In this document: in pieces, positions 1 to 9,336 of the stretch
Layout: each line of letters begins with the position of its first letter
Numbering within the stretch: the first letter of the stretch is position 1
DNA from: Clostridia bacterium
GTDB lineage: Bacteria; Bacillota_A; Clostridia; Christensenellales; Borkfalkiaceae
Reading direction: 5' to 3'
Length of the DNA stretch: 24,992 nucleotides
NCBI GenBank assembly: GCA_017456945.1
Contig: JAFTIK010000028.1
Span: 1-24,992 of the forward strand
The notes under the pieces: generated by a model
Database searches by the model: none
What the model was told of the DNA's origin: nothing
Seen by the model: the letters and a program-made list of their open reading frames with translations, nothing else
Position numbers and translations under genes: made by a program

Positions 1-480
1 ATTTTGGTAACCATGTTTATTAATATATTTGCCTAACCCTACCTTAAACGCTTCATCCATACCTATATTAACCGTGCGAGAAGTAAAGCAGTCTGATACC
101 GTTTGAAACATCTTATCAATCAGGTCGTAAGTCTTTGGCTCGTCAATCAAAAGAACGTCCTCAATATCAAAAACGTCGTTATACGCCATATTTCTCGTAA
201 GCGCATCTAAATGCGCCAAAGTTTGAATATACGGTATAACTTGCACGCCGATACTTTGCCCGTAAGCATCTATCTCTTTAAGTTCCGCTTGAGTATAACG
301 ACCACGCAAATACCCAAAATAAGGCTCACCCTTAATTTCGTAGGTGTCTTCTAAATACAAGCCGAGCGCGTTATAACCGAACGACTTGATAATATTCATG
401 AATTTTTTAACTTGACTAACTTTCATAACGGCGTTTCTCGACATATCAAGCATAACGCCAAACTGCTTATAGTTTTTCAT
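1..480 (-). CDS. GH20-like beta-N-acetylhexosaminidase, N-terminal part (runs off window)
   Basis: This is the first 160 codons of a gene that continues past the window edge. The protein opens at the (beta/alpha)8 barrel with MKNYKQFGVMLDMSRNAV, followed by a barrel strand ending GVQVIPYIQTLAHLD and the segment VNIGMDEAFKVGLGKY. The adjacent Asp-Glu pair in GMDEA matches the catalytic D-E pair of GH20 enzymes, in which Glu is the acid/base and Asp orients the substrate acetamido group. No signal peptide is visible, so it should act in the cytoplasm. The start is fixed by AAAGGAG eight bases upstream of the ATG. It lies downstream of the alpha-galactosidase but has its own promoter and follows a terminator-like hairpin. 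It would remove terminal N-acetylhexosamine from imported oligosaccharides. Exact substrate is unknown, and a related barrel family with the same motif is possible. Confidence 0.75.
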   Translation of the reverse strand, partial: MKNYKQFGVMLDMSRNAVMKVSQVKKFMNIIKSFGYNALGLYLEDTYEIKGEPYFGYLRGRYTQAELKEIDAYGQSIGVQVIPYIQTLAHLDALTRNMAYNDVFDIEDVLLIDEPKTYDLIDKMFQTVSDCFTSRTVNIGMDEAFKVGLGKYINKHGYQN

Positions 481-509
481 TTATTGCTCCTTTACAAAAA
501 GTATTTTAT

Positions 510-536
510 ACAGTTTATATTACACAGTTTATATTA
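510..536. repeat. Tandem 14-bp direct repeat over the GH20 promoter
   Basis: The 13-mer ACAGTTTATATTA occurs at 510-522 and again at 524-536, separated by one base. The pair covers the predicted -10 element of the GH20 gene. Two same-orientation copies at a 14-bp period could be an operator, but the repeat is AT-rich and could be chance. Confidence 0.45.
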
Positions 537-554
537 TAATTTTTAGCTTGTCAA
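528..554 (-). promoter_or_regulatory. Predicted promoter of the GH20 gene
   Basis: On the minus strand a consensus TTGACA (549-554) is followed after 15 bases by TATAAA (528-533); a second -10 choice, TAAACT, lies 17 bases away. The start codon is about 48 bases downstream. The site falls between the alpha-galactosidase terminator-like hairpin and the GH20 ribosome binding site, so GH20 is probably transcribed separately as well as by readthrough. Confidence 0.55.
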
Positions 555-572
555 GCATCTTTTCAATTTAAA

Positions 573-613
573 TAAACGCGCCAACTTTTTACATTAAAAG
601 CCAAGCGCGTTTA
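573..613 (-). terminator. Hairpin after alpha-galactosidase, probable terminator
   Basis: AAACGCGC (574-581) pairs with GCGCGTTT (605-612), extended by one A/T pair, and the loop holds a secondary CTTTT/AAAAG stem. It begins 12 bases after the alpha-galactosidase stop. The downstream run is only AT-rich, not a clean U-tract, so termination may be partial. Confidence 0.45.
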
Positions 614-624
614 ATTTATATGTT

Positions 625-2799
625 TTATTCTGCAACGAATAGAATTCTTCTACCGCTACCACCTTTGCCCCCTTGCTTTTTAAACAAGTCGCCAATTCTT
701 ACGCCGACGTTCATAAGCGCCGAGCCCGAAAGAACTTGACCCGTGGAAAGGTTTTTATAATATTTATTTTCATCTAGCCCGTTAAGGCGCACAACCATGC
801 TTTCCGTATGCCCCGTGGTGTTGATTTCAAGGAAGGTAAACAAGGCTTTAGACTTATCTTTCGCAACGTCTAAATACGCGCAGAATTCGTCCGTTTCGGG
901 CGCAATTAACCTATACAAATCACCTTCAAGCATTAGGCTTTCTTGCGCCCTATACTCGTTAGAATACTCGCTAAACGCCTTAAATTCTTCTTCGCCGTAC
1001 TTGGTTAAATCTAGTTCGTAGCCGAACGCGCCGAAAGAAGCGACTAAGTACCTAAAATCGTAAGAAGATACTCTACCACTAGTGCATACCCCTTCAGAGA
1101 AGTGGCAACTTATGGTAGATTGCGGATAAGCGATACTCGTGCCGTACTCGATATAGATACGCGCGAACGGGTCAGTATTATCCGAAGCCCAAATTTGCGG
1201 TGAATAATAAAGCATACCTAAATCAAATCTGCCACCACCGCCGGCGCACATTTCAAGTAAAACGTTAGGATTAGCAGACTTAATCTTTTCAATCAACTTA
1301 TAAACGCCTAAAACCTGCTTATGCACGGCTTCGCCTTGTAAAGTCTTATACGAACTGAATTCGTTTACGTAGCTGTTGCAATCCCACTTGATATACTCGA
1401 TTTGAACGCCCTTAAATTCTTCGTTTATTCTATCTGCAATTCTATCTACGTTTTGGTCGCTCGTAAAGTCTATAACGTACTGATTGCGCATAGTGGCAGG
1501 CTCTTGTTCGGTAGATAAAATTTCCGTTGGGTTTTCGGTGTGAAATTTGCTTTCTTTCGCCGTATTTTCAGGCTCAATCCAAACGCCGAAATTAACGCCT
1601 AGCGCGTGCAGTTTTTCCGATAGTCCCTTTAGTCCGTTGGGAAATTTTTCACGATCGGTATAAAAATCGCCAAGACCTTCTTTATCGCTAGACCTAAACC
1701 AACCGTCGTCTAAAACCAAAGTATCTATGCCCGACAGTTTTGCCTTTTTAGCAAGTTCTACCATACTGTCTTCAGTAACGTTAAACCTAAACGCTTCCCA
1801 AGAATTAACTACTACGGGGCGTGGTTTATAAACTAGTTCGGGCTCGATTATAGCGCGTCTTGCGTGGTCGTGCATATTCCTAGACATACCGCCTATACCT
1901 TCAACCGAAAACGTCATAATAAATTCTGGGGTATAAAAACTTTCCCCGCCCTTTAATTGCCATCTGAACGCCGTATCGTTAATACCGCTAACTATTCTAA
2001 CGTTGCACGCTCTATCTACTTGTATTTCGTTCTTAAAGTTTCCGCTATAAACAAGGTTAAACCCGTAAGTTTCGCCACGGCTCTCATCCGCGTTTCTTTC
2101 CACTAACGCAAAGAAAGGATTTGCGTGGTGGGAAGACATGCCTACTATCGAGCCGTTCCCCTGAATCCCCTTGCGCAAAGGCGACCTTTGCACCTTAGAA
2201 CGCTCGCAAAGATACATACCTTCAAGAGTAATCAAATCAAAATCACGCTTATAAAAATCCAAGCAAACGCTAGCCACTTTATCTAGATAAACGGGCGCGT
2301 CGCCTTGGTTGGTTATTTTAGAATAACGGCAAATTACGTCGCTATTAGCATAAACCACGTAATAAAGGGTTATAGCAATTGTTTTCGCGTCGTTTAAAAG
2401 TTGCAATTCAAGGGTTTGACAATCGACGTTCCTAGAACAAGGCAACCCTGGAATTTTGTTTCTACCAGAATAGATTTTATGCCATTCGTAGCGCATTTTA
2501 TTAGACGCCTTTTCCCCGTTAAAATCTACTACAAGCGAAGGTGTTCTCATATCGCCAGAACCGAAAGAAGACTGTTCTAGCAAAACGTTGTTTATTGCGA
2601 ACTTTCTTTCCCCTTCATTATCGTACGCGGTAAAAGTGTAAATTTGCCTATCCGAAATGCTTTTAACGTCAACGTCGGGAATTTTTTTACCGTAGTATAA
2701 ATGCTCTACGTATTCGTAATCGCTTATAGCAAAAATATAACTGCTACCTTTAGTATCAAGTTTAAACACCTTTTCTTTTTCGTAAAAATTTATAGCCAT
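625..2799 (-). CDS. Alpha-galactosidase, glycoside hydrolase family 36
   Basis: Hydrolyses terminal alpha-1,6-linked galactose (melibiose, raffinose or galactosylated oligosaccharides) with retention of configuration. The 724-residue length matches bacterial GH36 enzymes of about 720-730 residues: an N-terminal beta-supersandwich to about residue 310, a TIM barrel, and a C-terminal beta domain. Barrel motifs are clear: VLDDGWF near residue 387, GVWIEPE near 407, KWDCN near 473 carrying the Asp nucleophile, and the glycine-rich MCAGGGGRFD followed by SDNTD near 540 carrying the acid/base. There is no signal peptide, so it is cytoplasmic. A start 25 codons upstream is possible, but the ATG at 2799 is preferred because GGAGAG precedes it and MAINFYEKEKVFKLD is the usual family beginning. 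It is the last gene of the importer operon, so it probably acts on the imported sugar. Confidence 0.95.
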   Translation of the reverse strand: MAINFYEKEKVFKLDTKGSSYIFAISDYEYVEHLYYGKKIPDVDVKSISDRQIYTFTAYDNEGERKFAINNVLLEQSSFGSGDMRTPSLVVDFNGEKASNKMRYEWHKIYSGRNKIPGLPCSRNVDCQTLELQLLNDAKTIAITLYYVVYANSDVICRYSKITNQGDAPVYLDKVASVCLDFYKRDFDLITLEGMYLCERSKVQRSPLRKGIQGNGSIVGMSSHHANPFFALVERNADESRGETYGFNLVYSGNFKNEIQVDRACNVRIVSGINDTAFRWQLKGGESFYTPEFIMTFSVEGIGGMSRNMHDHARRAIIEPELVYKPRPVVVNSWEAFRFNVTEDSMVELAKKAKLSGIDTLVLDDGWFRSSDKEGLGDFYTDREKFPNGLKGLSEKLHALGVNFGVWIEPENTAKESKFHTENPTEILSTEQEPATMRNQYVIDFTSDQNVDRIADRINEEFKGVQIEYIKWDCNSYVNEFSSYKTLQGEAVHKQVLGVYKLIEKIKSANPNVLLEMCAGGGGRFDLGMLYYSPQIWASDNTDPFARIYIEYGTSIAYPQSTISCHFSEGVCTSGRVSSYDFRYLVASFGAFGYELDLTKYGEEEFKAFSEYSNEYRAQESLMLEGDLYRLIAPETDEFCAYLDVAKDKSKALFTFLEINTTGHTESMVVRLNGLDENKYYKNLSTGQVLSGSALMNVGVRIGDLFKKQGGKGGSGRRILFVAE

Positions 2800-2876
2800 A
2801 TCTCTCTCCAAGAAGTAAATGATAGAATAAAAATCATATGTTTTATAATAGCGCAAAGGGCGCGCCTTTGGCACGC

Positions 2877-3809
2877 CTATTCTTTAACGCCACCCATGGA
2901 AATATTACCCATAAGTTTGTCTTTAAATATTATAAATAAAACTACTACCGGCAAGGTAACGATAACGCAACCTGCCATCTGAACGGGGGTTGACCCCCTA
3001 TCGCTATTACCCGAACTATCCGTTAAAACTCTAAACAACGCGTAGGTTATAGACGGATGTGACGGCGCGTAAACTAGCAAAGTTTGGTAATCGTTCCAGA
3101 ACTCAACGAACTTCAACAAGAATATTAAACCGAAAGTATTTAATATCAAGGGTAGCCCAACTTTAAGCATAGTTTGAAATTCGTTAGCCCCGTCGATACT
3201 AGCCGCTTCAAAATATTCTTTGGAAACGCTTTTAAAAGACGCCAAGAATACGAAATAATACATATTTGCAAAGTAGAACTTTTGAATATATAGCCCCAAA
3301 AAAGTATCGTAAATATTCAACGAGTGCAAGAAAGAAAGCATAGACGCTTGCGAGCCGACTATCGGAATTATCATAGTAATAATAACTACGGCGTCGAAAA
3401 TCTTTAAAAATCCATAATCGTATTTTCTTCTTGCGTAAGCAACTAGACAAGGACAAAGAACGTTAAAGAACGCGCTACCCACCGTGTACATTAGGGTATA
3501 GAACACTTGGAACTGGAAAGGTATTTCCACGTCCATTCCGTTTCTTTGAACGCCCGTTACCGTAAAATATTGAATAATAGTGGTAAAGTTTTTCCATTCC
3601 CATTGCCACGGCGCTAGAATTTGTTCGGTAAAATAATCTTTCGGAAGCCCAAAGTAATTTTGCCCGATAGTAAAATCACGGTCGTTTTTAACCGAAGTGT
3701 TAAGCGCCCAAAGCAACAAGAACACCAAAATTACCGAAAACACGATAAGCACGGCAAAAAGCAAAGCGGAAAACCATGACGATTTGTTTTTAATTGATGA
3801 TTTTTTCAT
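2877..3809 (-). CDS. Carbohydrate ABC transporter permease, MalG type
   Basis: Second inner-membrane permease of a sugar importer (CUT1 type). The 310-residue protein has a hydrophobic first helix (ALLFAVLIVFSVILVFLLLW) and about six membrane segments. Near residue 200 is the EAA loop EYFEAASIDGANEFQTMLKV, which contacts the ATPase. Family length is about 280-300. A start 23 codons upstream would overlap the preceding permease; the ATG at 3809 is chosen because GAGGTG lies just before it and MKKSS begins a normal permease. It begins 10 bases after the upstream permease stop, so the two are probably translated together. There is no ATPase gene in the window; Gram-positive CUT1 importers commonly share one MsmX-like ATPase encoded elsewhere. 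Confidence 0.93.
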   Translation of the reverse strand: MKKSSIKNKSSWFSALLFAVLIVFSVILVFLLLWALNTSVKNDRDFTIGQNYFGLPKDYFTEQILAPWQWEWKNFTTIIQYFTVTGVQRNGMDVEIPFQFQVFYTLMYTVGSAFFNVLCPCLVAYARRKYDYGFLKIFDAVVIITMIIPIVGSQASMLSFLHSLNIYDTFLGLYIQKFYFANMYYFVFLASFKSVSKEYFEAASIDGANEFQTMLKVGLPLILNTFGLIFLLKFVEFWNDYQTLLVYAPSHPSITYALFRVLTDSSGNSDRGSTPVQMAGCVIVTLPVVVLFIIFKDKLMGNISMGGVKE

Positions 3810-3819
3810 AATTTCACCT

Positions 3820-4734
3820 CTACGCCATAGGATCGACTTTATCCAAAAGTTTTCTAAAACCGATGGATATAGGTGCAACTACTATCGTGAAATAAAGCCC
3901 GAAAGTAGCAATTCTAGGCCAAGCCGCTTCGTTGGTCGCGCTTACCCTTGTCGTTCTAAATAGGAAATACCCAAGCGTTTGAATATTACCATCGGCATTG
4001 TTAGCAAAGAAACTATAAACGCCCAAATCGCCCGTAAATATGCCCGTAAGCCCAACTATTAAGAAGGTGGAAAGCGTGCCGAAAATGCAAGGAACGGTTA
4101 TAAGCCACAATTCCTTAAAGAAAGTAATGCCGTCAATCTGCGCGGCTTCGGTTATAGACGGGTTAATGTTGTTCATAGCGCCTAGATACATTAGTACTTG
4201 CGTTCCGAAACCCATAAAGAAATGGAAGAACATTATCGTACCCAACTGCAAGTCGGCGTTGGACAAGAAAGAATTAACCTTCATACCCATTGCTTGGCAA
4301 ACTTGAACAAGCCCCGATTCTACGAAGTATTTATAAGTGGAAATCAAAACTACGCCGGGTATGATGTGCGGTAAGAATAAAAACACCTTAAACACGCCCG
4401 CGAACAATCTTTTCTTGTAGATGTAATAGGAAAACATTACGGAAAAAAGCGTTCCTATAACCAGAGATAAAGCGTAGGCAATAAGCGAGTTTTTAAGCCT
4501 TATACCGAAAGCCACTTTATCGGTAACGAACATTTCCTGCCAAACTTCTTTAAAGTTTTCAAACCCAACGAACGAAGTTGTTCCCGCAATCTTATCGTAC
4601 TTGGTAAACGCCAACACGAAAGAGTTGAAGTTTACGTACACGTAACACAATAAATATTGTATTACGGGCAAAGCGATAAGGCATATACAGAACAACAGTT
4701 TTTTATCGAAAGGCTTTTTCTTAATTTTGCTCAT
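3820..4734 (-). CDS. Carbohydrate ABC transporter permease, MalF/UgpA type
   Basis: First permease of the same sugar importer. The 304-residue protein has a basic start (MSKIKKKPFDKK), a first membrane helix, and about six helices in all. The EAA loop is SITEAAQIDGITFFKELW near residue 200, followed by a hydrophobic segment. Length and order (permease 1, permease 2, downstream of the binding protein) match CUT1 systems such as MsmEFG or UgpAE. AAGGA precedes the ATG. It lies 17 bases after the binding-protein gene and 10 bases before the next permease. Substrate cannot be read from the sequence; the neighbouring alpha-galactosidase suggests a galactosylated oligosaccharide. Confidence 0.93.
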   Translation of the reverse strand: MSKIKKKPFDKKLLFCICLIALPVIQYLLCYVYVNFNSFVLAFTKYDKIAGTTSFVGFENFKEVWQEMFVTDKVAFGIRLKNSLIAYALSLVIGTLFSVMFSYYIYKKRLFAGVFKVFLFLPHIIPGVVLISTYKYFVESGLVQVCQAMGMKVNSFLSNADLQLGTIMFFHFFMGFGTQVLMYLGAMNNINPSITEAAQIDGITFFKELWLITVPCIFGTLSTFLIVGLTGIFTGDLGVYSFFANNADGNIQTLGYFLFRTTRVSATNEAAWPRIATFGLYFTIVVAPISIGFRKLLDKVDPMA

Positions 4735-4751
4735 AAATCAGTCCTTAACTT

Positions 4752-6503
4752 TTATTTATTGTAAGTGGAAATCCAAGTTGCTTGTGAAATAGCCATACCC
4801 TTGAAATAGTCTTTTGCATCACCCTGATTATTCCAGAAAACAAGGTGGGGTTCACCCTTTTCGACCCCGTTGATTTTACTATTAAAGAAACCTTTGGTAG
4901 TCTTAAAGCCGAACTTATCGTTATGGTTTTGGAAAATAGCGTGCCCCGACAAAGGCGTAACGTAAGTACCTGCGTCTAACGCAACCTTATACGCATTCCA
5001 AAGACTTCTAGGATAGTTTTCCATTTGGTCGTAATAAGTGGTGGAATTTTCTTCGTCTATTTCGTAGTTAAGCGCGAAAGGTATGCCTGATGCAACCGTC
5101 ATTTTTCTCAACGAATCGTCGGTGTACATAAATTTGATAAACGCTTCTGCAAGGGCGAGTTTTTCCGGCTTTTTAGCAACCTTTGCGTTTACTATTAGAT
5201 AGTATTCAAGGTTGTCGGTAAGCGTAAGGCTAGTACCTGCGCCAGATTCTACCGTGCCCGTTTCCTTTTCGGGAAGCGGCATATAGTTAAACTCTCTGTT
5301 TACGGCGTTCTGCTTATAGGTAGATACGCTTGCAGCAAGGTTGCCCCTTGCTTCGTTATACCAATAGTTACCTTCTACTAAGAAAGCAATAGAAGTTTGC
5401 TTGCTATCAAGGTCGCTTTCTATATAAACCTTTTGGGTTTGGGTGTTAGAAAGGCTCTTACCTTCGCATCTGCTATCGTAGTAACTAACCCCGTCTTTCT
5501 TATAGGTAAACAAGTGTTCCAAGAATTTAAGCGCTTGATACTTGCCGTATTGTTGGCTTACTTGATAGCCGTTCTCGGTAGTAATAACAAGGTTTTCAAC
5601 CACGGGTTCATCACCGTTCCAGTCTGTTATAATTCTGTTAGTTTTACCGTTAGAATCAAAGGTGAAGTTAGCAACCATTTCGTCTTTGGTTAAATTTGCG
5701 TTAAGCAACGACGCGAATATATAGTTATAGTAGTGTCCGTTCATACCGATAAACGGGGTAATTCTGGGACTTATAGAAAGCATTTGATCTAACAAATAGA
5801 AGAATTCTTCGTAAGAAGACGGCAAACCGTCGTCGTAGTCACCGTATTTGCCGTTAGGTCCACAAGATTTCTTAACCCCTTCTAACGGAATAAAACCACG
5901 GCCGGTGTAGGTTTTGCCAGTATAAGAAGATTTTTCAAAAGGATAAACCCCGTCTTCTAACGAATCTGCAAAGTATAAGTTGTTGTTTCTAAACAATCTT
6001 GCGTCGTAAGTAAAGCCAACGAAACCCGAGAAGGTGGGCAAACTGTAATATCTGCCACCCGAAGCCGAAAGAGCGGCTTTTTGGTCGGGCCACAACTTAC
6101 CTTCTATGGTAGTGCCGTCTGAAAGGGTATCATCCATCCATTCGGTAATATCTAACATAGTGTTATCTTTTATATAGTCGTAATAGTTAATCCCTTCGAT
6201 AACGTGTACGTCGTGGTTAGTAGATTTAATAGTGTTCTTAAATTCAGCGCCTTTATTGTTTGCCGACGAAGAAACAACGATATCTACACCCATCTTGTTT
6301 TCTGCAAAACTTTCGTTTGCGTACGCTTGTTCAAAAGCAATTTCCATAGCGTTTAGATATTCTTCACCGAAACCACCCGAATAAGTATCTACGTACAAAT
6401 AGGAAATGTTAGATTTTTCCTTAAACCCAGGCAATTGACAACCCGTTACGCAACTAGCGGTAATAAGCCCGCACATAACTAGTGATAAAAATCTCTTTTT
6501 CAT
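4752..6503 (-). CDS. Extracellular solute-binding lipoprotein of the sugar ABC importer
   Basis: Captures the sugar outside the membrane and hands it to the two permeases. The N-terminus MKKRFLSLVMCGLITASCVTGC is a lipoprotein signal with lipobox VTGC (Cys22). The mature part shows family-1 binding-protein traits: a periplasmic-fold start (ISYLYVDTY), an internal LPTFSGFVGFTYD stretch, and the late helical LALAEAFIKFMY segment. At 583 residues it is longer than typical binding proteins of about 430, as is common for clostridial oligosaccharide-binding versions. AAGGAGAG precedes the ATG. Upstream, a small perfect inverted repeat separates it from the 930-residue lipoprotein gene. Specificity is unknown; a large glycan fragment is a reasonable guess. 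Confidence 0.92.
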   Translation of the reverse strand: MKKRFLSLVMCGLITASCVTGCQLPGFKEKSNISYLYVDTYSGGFGEEYLNAMEIAFEQAYANESFAENKMGVDIVVSSSANNKGAEFKNTIKSTNHDVHVIEGINYYDYIKDNTMLDITEWMDDTLSDGTTIEGKLWPDQKAALSASGGRYYSLPTFSGFVGFTYDARLFRNNNLYFADSLEDGVYPFEKSSYTGKTYTGRGFIPLEGVKKSCGPNGKYGDYDDGLPSSYEEFFYLLDQMLSISPRITPFIGMNGHYYNYIFASLLNANLTKDEMVANFTFDSNGKTNRIITDWNGDEPVVENLVITTENGYQVSQQYGKYQALKFLEHLFTYKKDGVSYYDSRCEGKSLSNTQTQKVYIESDLDSKQTSIAFLVEGNYWYNEARGNLAASVSTYKQNAVNREFNYMPLPEKETGTVESGAGTSLTLTDNLEYYLIVNAKVAKKPEKLALAEAFIKFMYTDDSLRKMTVASGIPFALNYEIDEENSTTYYDQMENYPRSLWNAYKVALDAGTYVTPLSGHAIFQNHNDKFGFKTTKGFFNSKINGVEKGEPHLVFWNNQGDAKDYFKGMAISQATWISTYNK

Positions 6504-6525
6504 TTTTCTCTCCTTTTTATATTAA

Positions 6526-6539
6526 ACCGATTTATCGGT
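6526..6539. repeat. Perfect short inverted repeat between two lipoprotein genes
   Basis: ACCGAT, two bases, ATCGGT. It lies directly after the stop of the 930-residue lipoprotein gene and before the binding-protein ribosome binding site. With a 2-base spacer it is more likely a protein operator or a weak RNA processing stem than a terminator, since no T-run follows. Confidence 0.4.
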
Positions 6540-6540
6540 C

Positions 6541-7237
6541 TTATGCTTTTGCAATAACTAGCGCGTTACCAAAGTAAACGCCGTCTGTTTTTACCTGCCA
6601 GTACGAGTTATAACCCTTTTCCTTGGTAAAGTTAGTGGTTGCAACTTCGTACAACTTAGCGTCGCTTTCGTAAACTACCGTATTGTCGTTTGCGGTAAGG
6701 TTAGTGGTAGTTGCAACGCTACCGATTGCATAACAGTTGGTAACTGCGTTCTTGCAACCCGTAGATAACGCGTAGTTCGTGCCTTCGCCAACGTTAGTCG
6801 TTTTAACCACGCAATTTTTAACGTTTGCTTCACCCGTTAACAATAAGCCAACGCTATTGCCACCTTGATAATCGCATTCTACGTAAACGTTAGAAATAGT
6901 TGCGCCTCCCCAAGCGTTAGACGCGATTACGGGGCAACCAGAATTCACTTTTACGTTTATAATAGCAACGTTTTCAATAGTAGAAAATCTTATATCCCCG
7001 AATATACCGTGACCGGTAATCTTAACGTCTTTGCAATCTATGGTGTGACCTAAACCGTTAAATCTTGCTTTTTCAAAATTCCAGTTGTTATTTGTCGACC
7101 ATACGCCTGCCGTACTACCAGATTGCGGAAGAGTTATGTCTTTCGTCAGCACGTAATAATCGTCTGCAGAGCCATTTTCAGCGCTTGAAGTAACGTTGTA
7201 AAAACTTGCAATTATATTCTTAAACTCTGAACCAGTA
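6541..7237 (-). repeat. Copy A of a ~700-bp near-identical direct repeat
   Basis: The 3' end of the 930-residue lipoprotein gene matches 14482-15178 at a constant offset of 7941 bases. By eye identity is about 90-95%, with exact runs of 60 or more bases (for example 6746-6807). Similarity drops sharply upstream of about 7237. Both copies have the same orientation. This points to recent duplication or gene conversion of a C-terminal module. Confidence 0.9.
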
Positions 7238-9333
7238 CTAATAGTAGCCGTAACCACGGTAAACGGATATCTTTCCACCTTTTCTGCGCTAGTTACTTCA
7301 ATTATATTGTAAGCGCCGAAAGCAAAGTCTGCCATATTAAGGCTTGCAGTAGCAAAATCAGCAACTTCAACGCTGTTTACGAATACCTTTTGAGTATTGC
7401 TATCGGTTAAATCTGCAAACGCCAAACTAGAAGATTGAGCCTTATATTCAATAGCCTTAGTTTCAACCGTAGCGTTGTTAACGACTTTTGCGCCGTTAAA
7501 GTAAACGCCGTCTTCCTTTACGCTCCAGTATTCGTTAAAGCCGTTTTCCGCCTTTATTTCCGCAGAATAATCGGTGTACATCTGCTTTTCAGTTGCAGAA
7601 AGTTTGCCGATTTTTTCTATATTATCGTTTAAGTTTTTACCCGTAGAAGGTTTACCGATTGCATAGAACTGTTCTACGCTAGCAGTACCGAGCGTACTTT
7701 CGTCGATAGAGTATTCAACTACGGCGTTAGAAACGTCTAAAATTACGTTTTCAATAACGTAGCATTGATTTTCCGTGCTATTTCTACCAACGATACTTCT
7801 AATTTGCGCTTCGCTAGAAACCTTTATATACATATTTCTAAGATATACCCTATCTGCGCCGACATTCCACATAACTTCGGAAATTGCTACGCTTGAAGGA
7901 GTGCTTGCGTAGAAGTACAACGCGAGATTTTCAATAACGGGGCCTGCTACTAATCTACAACCGAACAAACCTTTGCTATCCGCGTCGTAATTCTTTATTG
8001 CGTGGCCTTGCCCGTCGAAATGCCCTTTGTACCACTCTTTAGAAGTGCTAGTAAACTTAAATCCCTTACAGTCGATATCGCTAGTTAAAATAGCGTAATC
8101 GTCTGCAGAGTTATCGGTGGTAATACCTGCAATATAGGTTTTCAATTCTTCTAATGTTGCAATAGCGTGGGTTGCGAACATTACGTTGAAATTATAAACG
8201 TAAGTTTCCGTTTTAATTTCCACCACGTTTTTACCGCGAATTCCTTCAAGGTCAGCCACCATTATCCCTACGTTACCAAGCGAAGAAGAAACCTTTTCAG
8301 TAAGGTCAGTTTCGCCGATAGCGTAAGATAAAACGTTACCTTCAATACCCGAAAGTTCAAACGATTCTACATTGCTTAAAACAACGGTATCTTCACCCGT
8401 TTTGGTCGGTCTTAAAATAGTTATTTCTACGGGAAGAGAAGTGTATTCGTCTTCACCGAGAGTAAGTTTTGCCGTAATAGTAGTAGTACCAAAAGCCTTA
8501 GCTGTAACCGTTTTACCCGAAATAGTTAAAAGTTCGGGATTTTCTACGATATACTCAACTTCCGCAGTATCAGAAACGTTTTCCCCGTCAACCAAGTATT
8601 CTGCGTTGATTTGAGTAACGTTTGAATAGGTCGTACCTTCTATTTCTTGGCTAACCGTGTAAATAGAATCGTTAGCAAGAGAAATTTCCATAGAAACGCT
8701 GTGGTTTACAGAAATGGAAATGGTCTGTTGTAAATAGATAGGGTCAAAGTTTCGCCAAGACGCTTGAATAGTAAGGTCGGTAGAACCGAAATCAACGGCG
8801 GTAATAACACCTTGGTCGGATACGGTTACAACGCCATCTTGGCTAGTAGTATAAGTGTAAGTAGCGTCGGAATAATCTACGCCGTTATAGTTTACGCCCA
8901 ACTGAAGTTCAAACGAATCGAACACCCCGTTGCTCTTTAAAAGAGAGAGCGTGTTGTTTGCAACGTTGGTTTTAAGGGTTGGAACTAAACCTTCGCTTAA
9001 AACGTTAACCGTACAAATATCGCTTTCCTTGCCACGGGTAGCCATGATAGTAGTAGAGCCAAAGCCGTTTGCCGTTACTAAACCCGACTCGTCAACCGAC
9101 GCAACGGTAGAATCTTCACTCGTCCAAACAATATCCGTATAGTTTTTAACCCTTAACTGAACGGTGTCGAACAAAGATAAATCGACCGTATTATAGTTAA
9201 GCGTAAAATCCGATTCCGGCGGATTCTTGGGCGGATTTTTAGAGCCGTCGTTACAACCCGTAAAGGCTAACGCCATACAGCACGCCATTAAAATAGCCGT
9301 TAAAACGAATCCCCATTTTTTCATAACTTTCAT
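6541..9333 (-). CDS. Surface lipoprotein with Ig-like domains and two beta-helix (GLUG-like) units
   Basis: Predicted to be anchored outside the cell by lipobox FTGC (Cys27), followed by a proline-rich spacer (KNPPKNPPESD). Three BIG2-type Ig-like domains follow at about 42-113, 115-210 and 211-307, with typical endings such as GLVTANGFGSTTIMA and KTVTAKAFGTTTITA, then a fourth beta domain to about 390. Two related repeat units of about 220 residues come next (390-618 and 698-930), each with SADDY.LT.DI, F.G.GH.I, G.FG and IEN.A motifs, ending YWQVK.DGVYF. These resemble GLUG or filamentous beta-helix motifs, which often bind carbohydrate or other surfaces. No catalytic motif is recognised. 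The second unit is nearly identical to that of the 873-residue protein. GGGGG precedes the ATG, 3 bases after the DUF4838 stop. A glycan-binding role is inferred from context. Confidence 0.82.
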   Translation of the reverse strand: MKVMKKWGFVLTAILMACCMALAFTGCNDGSKNPPKNPPESDFTLNYNTVDLSLFDTVQLRVKNYTDIVWTSEDSTVASVDESGLVTANGFGSTTIMATRGKESDICTVNVLSEGLVPTLKTNVANNTLSLLKSNGVFDSFELQLGVNYNGVDYSDATYTYTTSQDGVVTVSDQGVITAVDFGSTDLTIQASWRNFDPIYLQQTISISVNHSVSMEISLANDSIYTVSQEIEGTTYSNVTQINAEYLVDGENVSDTAEVEYIVENPELLTISGKTVTAKAFGTTTITAKLTLGEDEYTSLPVEITILRPTKTGEDTVVLSNVESFELSGIEGNVLSYAIGETDLTEKVSSSLGNVGIMVADLEGIRGKNVVEIKTETYVYNFNVMFATHAIATLEELKTYIAGITTDNSADDYAILTSDIDCKGFKFTSTSKEWYKGHFDGQGHAIKNYDADSKGLFGCRLVAGPVIENLALYFYASTPSSVAISEVMWNVGADRVYLRNMYIKVSSEAQIRSIVGRNSTENQCYVIENVILDVSNAVVEYSIDESTLGTASVEQFYAIGKPSTGKNLNDNIEKIGKLSATEKQMYTDYSAEIKAENGFNEYWSVKEDGVYFNGAKVVNNATVETKAIEYKAQSSSLAFADLTDSNTQKVFVNSVEVADFATASLNMADFAFGAYNIIEVTSAEKVERYPFTVVTATISTGSEFKNIIASFYNVTSSAENGSADDYYVLTKDITLPQSGSTAGVWSTNNNWNFEKARFNGLGHTIDCKDVKITGHGIFGDIRFSTIENVAIINVKVNSGCPVIASNAWGGATISNVYVECDYQGGNSVGLLLTGEANVKNCVVKTTNVGEGTNYALSTGCKNAVTNCYAIGSVATTTNLTANDNTVVYESDAKLYEVATTNFTKEKGYNSYWQVKTDGVYFGNALVIAKA

Positions 9334-9336
9334 TTT

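Noticed and set aside
2800..2874. The 25-codon upstream extension of the alpha-galactosidase
   Set aside because: The extension lacks family similarity, and a good GGAGAG site precedes the internal ATG at 2799.
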